Assembly: GCF_051014445.1 (NCBI RefSeq)
Contig: NW_027488366.1
Coordinates: 19,052,001-19,116,000, forward strand
Origin: Colletes latitarsis
Lineage: Eukaryota > Arthropoda > Insecta > Hymenoptera > Colletidae
Direction: 5' to 3'
Length of the DNA: 64,000 bases
Position 1 is the stretch's first letter. Each line of letters starts with the position of its first letter. The translations under genes and the position numbers were made by a program. A model generated the notes under the pieces. It was not told the DNA's origin, did no database searches, and saw only the letters and a list, made by a program, of their open reading frames with translations. Below are positions 61,401 to 64,000 of the stretch, piece by piece.

Positions 61401-64000
61401 TTTCAGTGCGGTACCACATTACTATGTGATCCAAACCAGAAGATAACCCAGGATCTGTTCAACGAGTATGTGAAGTGTGCGAAAGTATGAGTCTGATGAG
61501 CGCAAATCCCAGACCTATCCCAGTCCTAACATGCGTTATCCTCTAAAATATTGATCGAAACCAGGTTTAATCGACTGTTTCAGTGTGGTACCACATTACT
61601 ATGTGATCCAAACCAGAAAATAACCCAGGACCTGTTCAACGAGTATGTGAAGTGTGCGAAAGTATGAGTCTGATGAGGGCTAATCCCATACCTATCCCAG
61701 ACTTAACATGCGTTATCTAAAATATTTATCAAGACCAGGTTTAATTGAATGTTTCAGTGTGGTACCACATTACTACGTGATCCAAACCAGAAAAAACCCA
61801 GGATCAGTTCAACAAGTATGAGAAGAATGCGAAAGTATGAGTCTGATGAGTGCAAATCCCAGGGCTAACCTAGCCCTAACATGCGTTATCCTCTAAAATA
61901 TTGATCCAAACCAGGTTTAATGGACTGTTTCAGTGTGGTACCACACTATTACGTGATACAAACCAGAAAAAACCCAGGATCTGTTCAACGAGTATGTGAA
62001 AAACGCGAAAGTATGAGCCTGATGAGGGCGAATCCCAGACCTATGCCAGACCTAACTTGCGTTATCCTCTAAAATATTGATCGAAACCAGGTTTAATTGA
62101 CTGTTTCAGCGTGGTACCACAGTACTACGTGATACAATCCAGAAACAGCCCAGGATCTAGCCATGAAGTATGAGAAATATGCGAAAGTATGAGCCTGATG
62201 AGTGCAAATCCTAGACCTGACCCAAACCTAACATGCGTTATCCTCTAAAATATTTATCAAGACCAGGTTTAATTGAATGTTTCAGTGTGGTGCCACTTTA
62301 CTACGTGATCCAAAGCAGAAAAAACCGTCGATCAGGTCAACATGTATGTTAAAACTGCGAAAGTATGACCCTGATGAGGGCAAATCCCAGGACTACCCTA
62401 GACCTAACTTGCGTTATCCTCTAAAATATTGATCGAAACCAGGTTTAATTCGCTGTTTCAGGGTGGTACCACATTACTACGTCATACAATCCAGAAACAG
62501 CCCAGGATCTAGCCAATCAAGTATGAGAAATATGCGAAAGAATGAGCCTGATGAGAGCAAATCCCAGACCTAACCTAGACCTAACATGAATTATTCTCTA
62601 AAATATTGATCGAAACCAGGTTTAATCGACTGCTTCAGTGTGGTACCACATTACTATGTGATCCAAACCAGAAAATAACCCAGGATCTGTTCAACGAGTA
62701 TGTGAAGTGTGCGAAAGTATGAGTCTGATGAGGGCTAATCCCAGACTTATCCCAGACCTAACTTGCGTTATCCTGTAAAATATTGATCGAAACCAGGTTT
62801 AATTGAATGTTTCTGTGTGGTACCACATTACTATGTGATCCAAACCAGAAAATAACCCGGGATCTGTTCAACGAGTATGCGAAGTGTGCGAAAGTATGAG
62901 TCTGATGAGGGCAAATCCCAGGCCTAACCTAGACCTAACATGCGTTATCCTCAAAAATATTGATCGAAACCTGGTTTAGTCGACTGTTTGAGTGTAGTAT
63001 CACACTACTACGTGACCCAAACCAGAAAAAACCCAGGATCTGTTCAACGAGTATGTGAAAAACGCGAAAGTATGAGCCTGATGAGGGCAAATCCCGGACC
63101 TATCCCAGACCTAACTTGCGTTATCCTCTAAAATATTTATCAAGACCAGGTTTAATTGATTGTTTCAGTGTGGACCCACATTACTACGTGATCCACACCA
63201 GAAAAAACCCAGGATCCGTTCAACAAGTATGTGAAGAATGCGAAAGTATGAGTCTGATGAGTGAAAATCCCAGGCCTAACCCAGACCTAAGATGCTTTAT
63301 CCTCTAAAATATTGATCGAAACCAGGTTTAATTGCCTGTTTCAGCGTGGTACCACATTACTACGTGATACAATCCAGAAACAGCCCAGGATCTGTTCAAC
63401 ATGTATGAGAAATATGCGAAAGAAAGAGCCTGATGAGAGCAAATTCCAGACCTAACCTAGACCTAACATGAATTATTCTCTAAAATATTGATCGAAACCA
63501 GGTTTAATTGACTGTTTCAGTGTGGTCCCACATTACTACGTGATCCAAACCAGAGAAAACCCAGGATCCGTTCTACAAGTATGTGAAGAATGCGAAAGTA
63601 TGAGTCTGATGAGTGAAAATCCCAGGCCTAACCTAGACCTAACACGCGTTATCCTCTAAAATATTGATCGAAACCTGGTCTAATCGACTGTTTCAGTGTG
63701 GTACCACATTACTATGTGATCCAAACCAGAAAATAACCCAGGATCTGTTCAAGGAGTATGTGAAGTGTGCGAAAGTATGAGTCTGATGACGTCAAATCCC
63801 AGACCTATCCCAGACCTAACTTGCGTTATCCTCTAAAATTTCGATCGAAACCAGGTTTAATCGACTGTTTCAGTGTGGTACCACATTACTACGTGATCCA
63901 AACCAGAAAAAACCCAGGATCCGTTCAACAAGTATGTGAAGAATGCGAAAGTATGAGTCTGATGAGTGAAAATCCCAGACCTAACCTAGACCTAACATGC

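Larger units (their letters stand above)
37932..64000. repeat. Satellite array, mixed B/C monomers right of the insertion
   Basis: The 176-bp array resumes in phase and orientation and runs to the window end. Monomers are a mixture of B1, B2 and B3 types with many copies carrying TTCAACGAGTATGTGAAG plus TGTGCG, TATGAGTCTGATGAGTG, TTATCAAGACCAGG and CAGCGTGGTACC. There is no single dominant HOR. Instead, blocks of 0.9-2 kb recur at distances near 2.1, 5.8, 8.1-9.0 and 9.7 kb (separate entries). No gene or second insertion is visible. Confidence 0.9.

Noticed and set aside
35434..63307. Recurrent 63-89-codon plus-strand frames in the right domain (for example 51436-51705, 61124-61393).
   Set aside because: Same explanation: the frame spans one monomer plus part of the next, and its near-identical copies follow the block duplications listed as repeats.
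1..64000. Regular direct repeats that could suggest a CRISPR array.
   Set aside because: The whole 176-bp unit is repeated; there is no short conserved repeat alternating with unique spacers, and no cas genes.
1..64000. CCTAACC/CCTAAC motifs resembling telomeric repeats.
   Set aside because: They occur once or twice per monomer within the 11-bp doublet and never as a head-to-tail array of 5-7-bp units.
1..64000. CENP-B box.
   Set aside because: I looked for the TTCG....A..CGGG core on both strands in representative monomers of each subfamily and did not find it. CTTTCGCAT and CTTTCGCGT are the nearest sequences and lack the rest of the core.

Overview
This window is one long tandem array of a roughly 176-bp satellite repeat, broken by a single foreign insertion. 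I see no protein-coding gene, rRNA or tRNA gene, CRISPR array or bacterial-type operon. Both ends of the window lie inside the array, so it extends further on each side. About 360 monomers fit in the 64 kb. All that I followed run in the same orientation and keep the same phase from one end to the other. This organisation, with divergent monomer subfamilies and multi-monomer higher-order repeats (HORs), is typical of eukaryotic centromeric or pericentromeric heterochromatin. The species cannot be named from the sequence. The 3' part of the inserted element resembles 3' ends that I associate with arthropod non-LTR retrotransposons, but that is a weak clue.

Layout. (1) About 1-18,470: subfamily A, marked by CTGGCCAACAAGTATGCG, mostly organised as 352-bp dimers, with a 3.1-kb duplication (3.1-5.2 / 6.1-8.4 kb) and a 9-monomer (1,584-bp) unit present twice in tandem (10.33-13.50 kb). 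(2) About 18,470-33,405: subfamily B types (CTGTTCAACAAGTATGTG, CTAGCCATGAAGTATGAG and AAACTGCGAAAGTATGACCC classes). They are arranged in a 4-monomer (704-bp) HOR, a composite 4.2-kb duplication and a 15-monomer (2,643-bp) HOR present in three long copies plus a truncated one. (3) About 33,405-64,000: a more mixed array in which the GAGTATGTGAAGTGTGCG and GAGTCTGATGAGTG variants are common. Here kilobase-sized blocks recur about 2.1, 5.8, 8.1-9.0 and 9.7 kb apart. (4) 37,372-37,915: a GC-rich 0.54-kb retroposed element on the minus strand. It has a 28-nt poly(A) tail, a perfect 14-16-bp target-site duplication and at least eight strong consecutive stem-loops.

The two most interesting signals are the hairpin-dense retroposon and a 12-bp palindrome in the monomer. 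The palindrome (TGTGGTACCACA) also occurs as TGAGGTACCTCA and TGTGGGCCCACA, which are paired substitutions that keep the dyad symmetry. Stop-free stretches of 60-140 codons exist, but they come from the repeated monomer (176 is not a multiple of 3) and are not genes.
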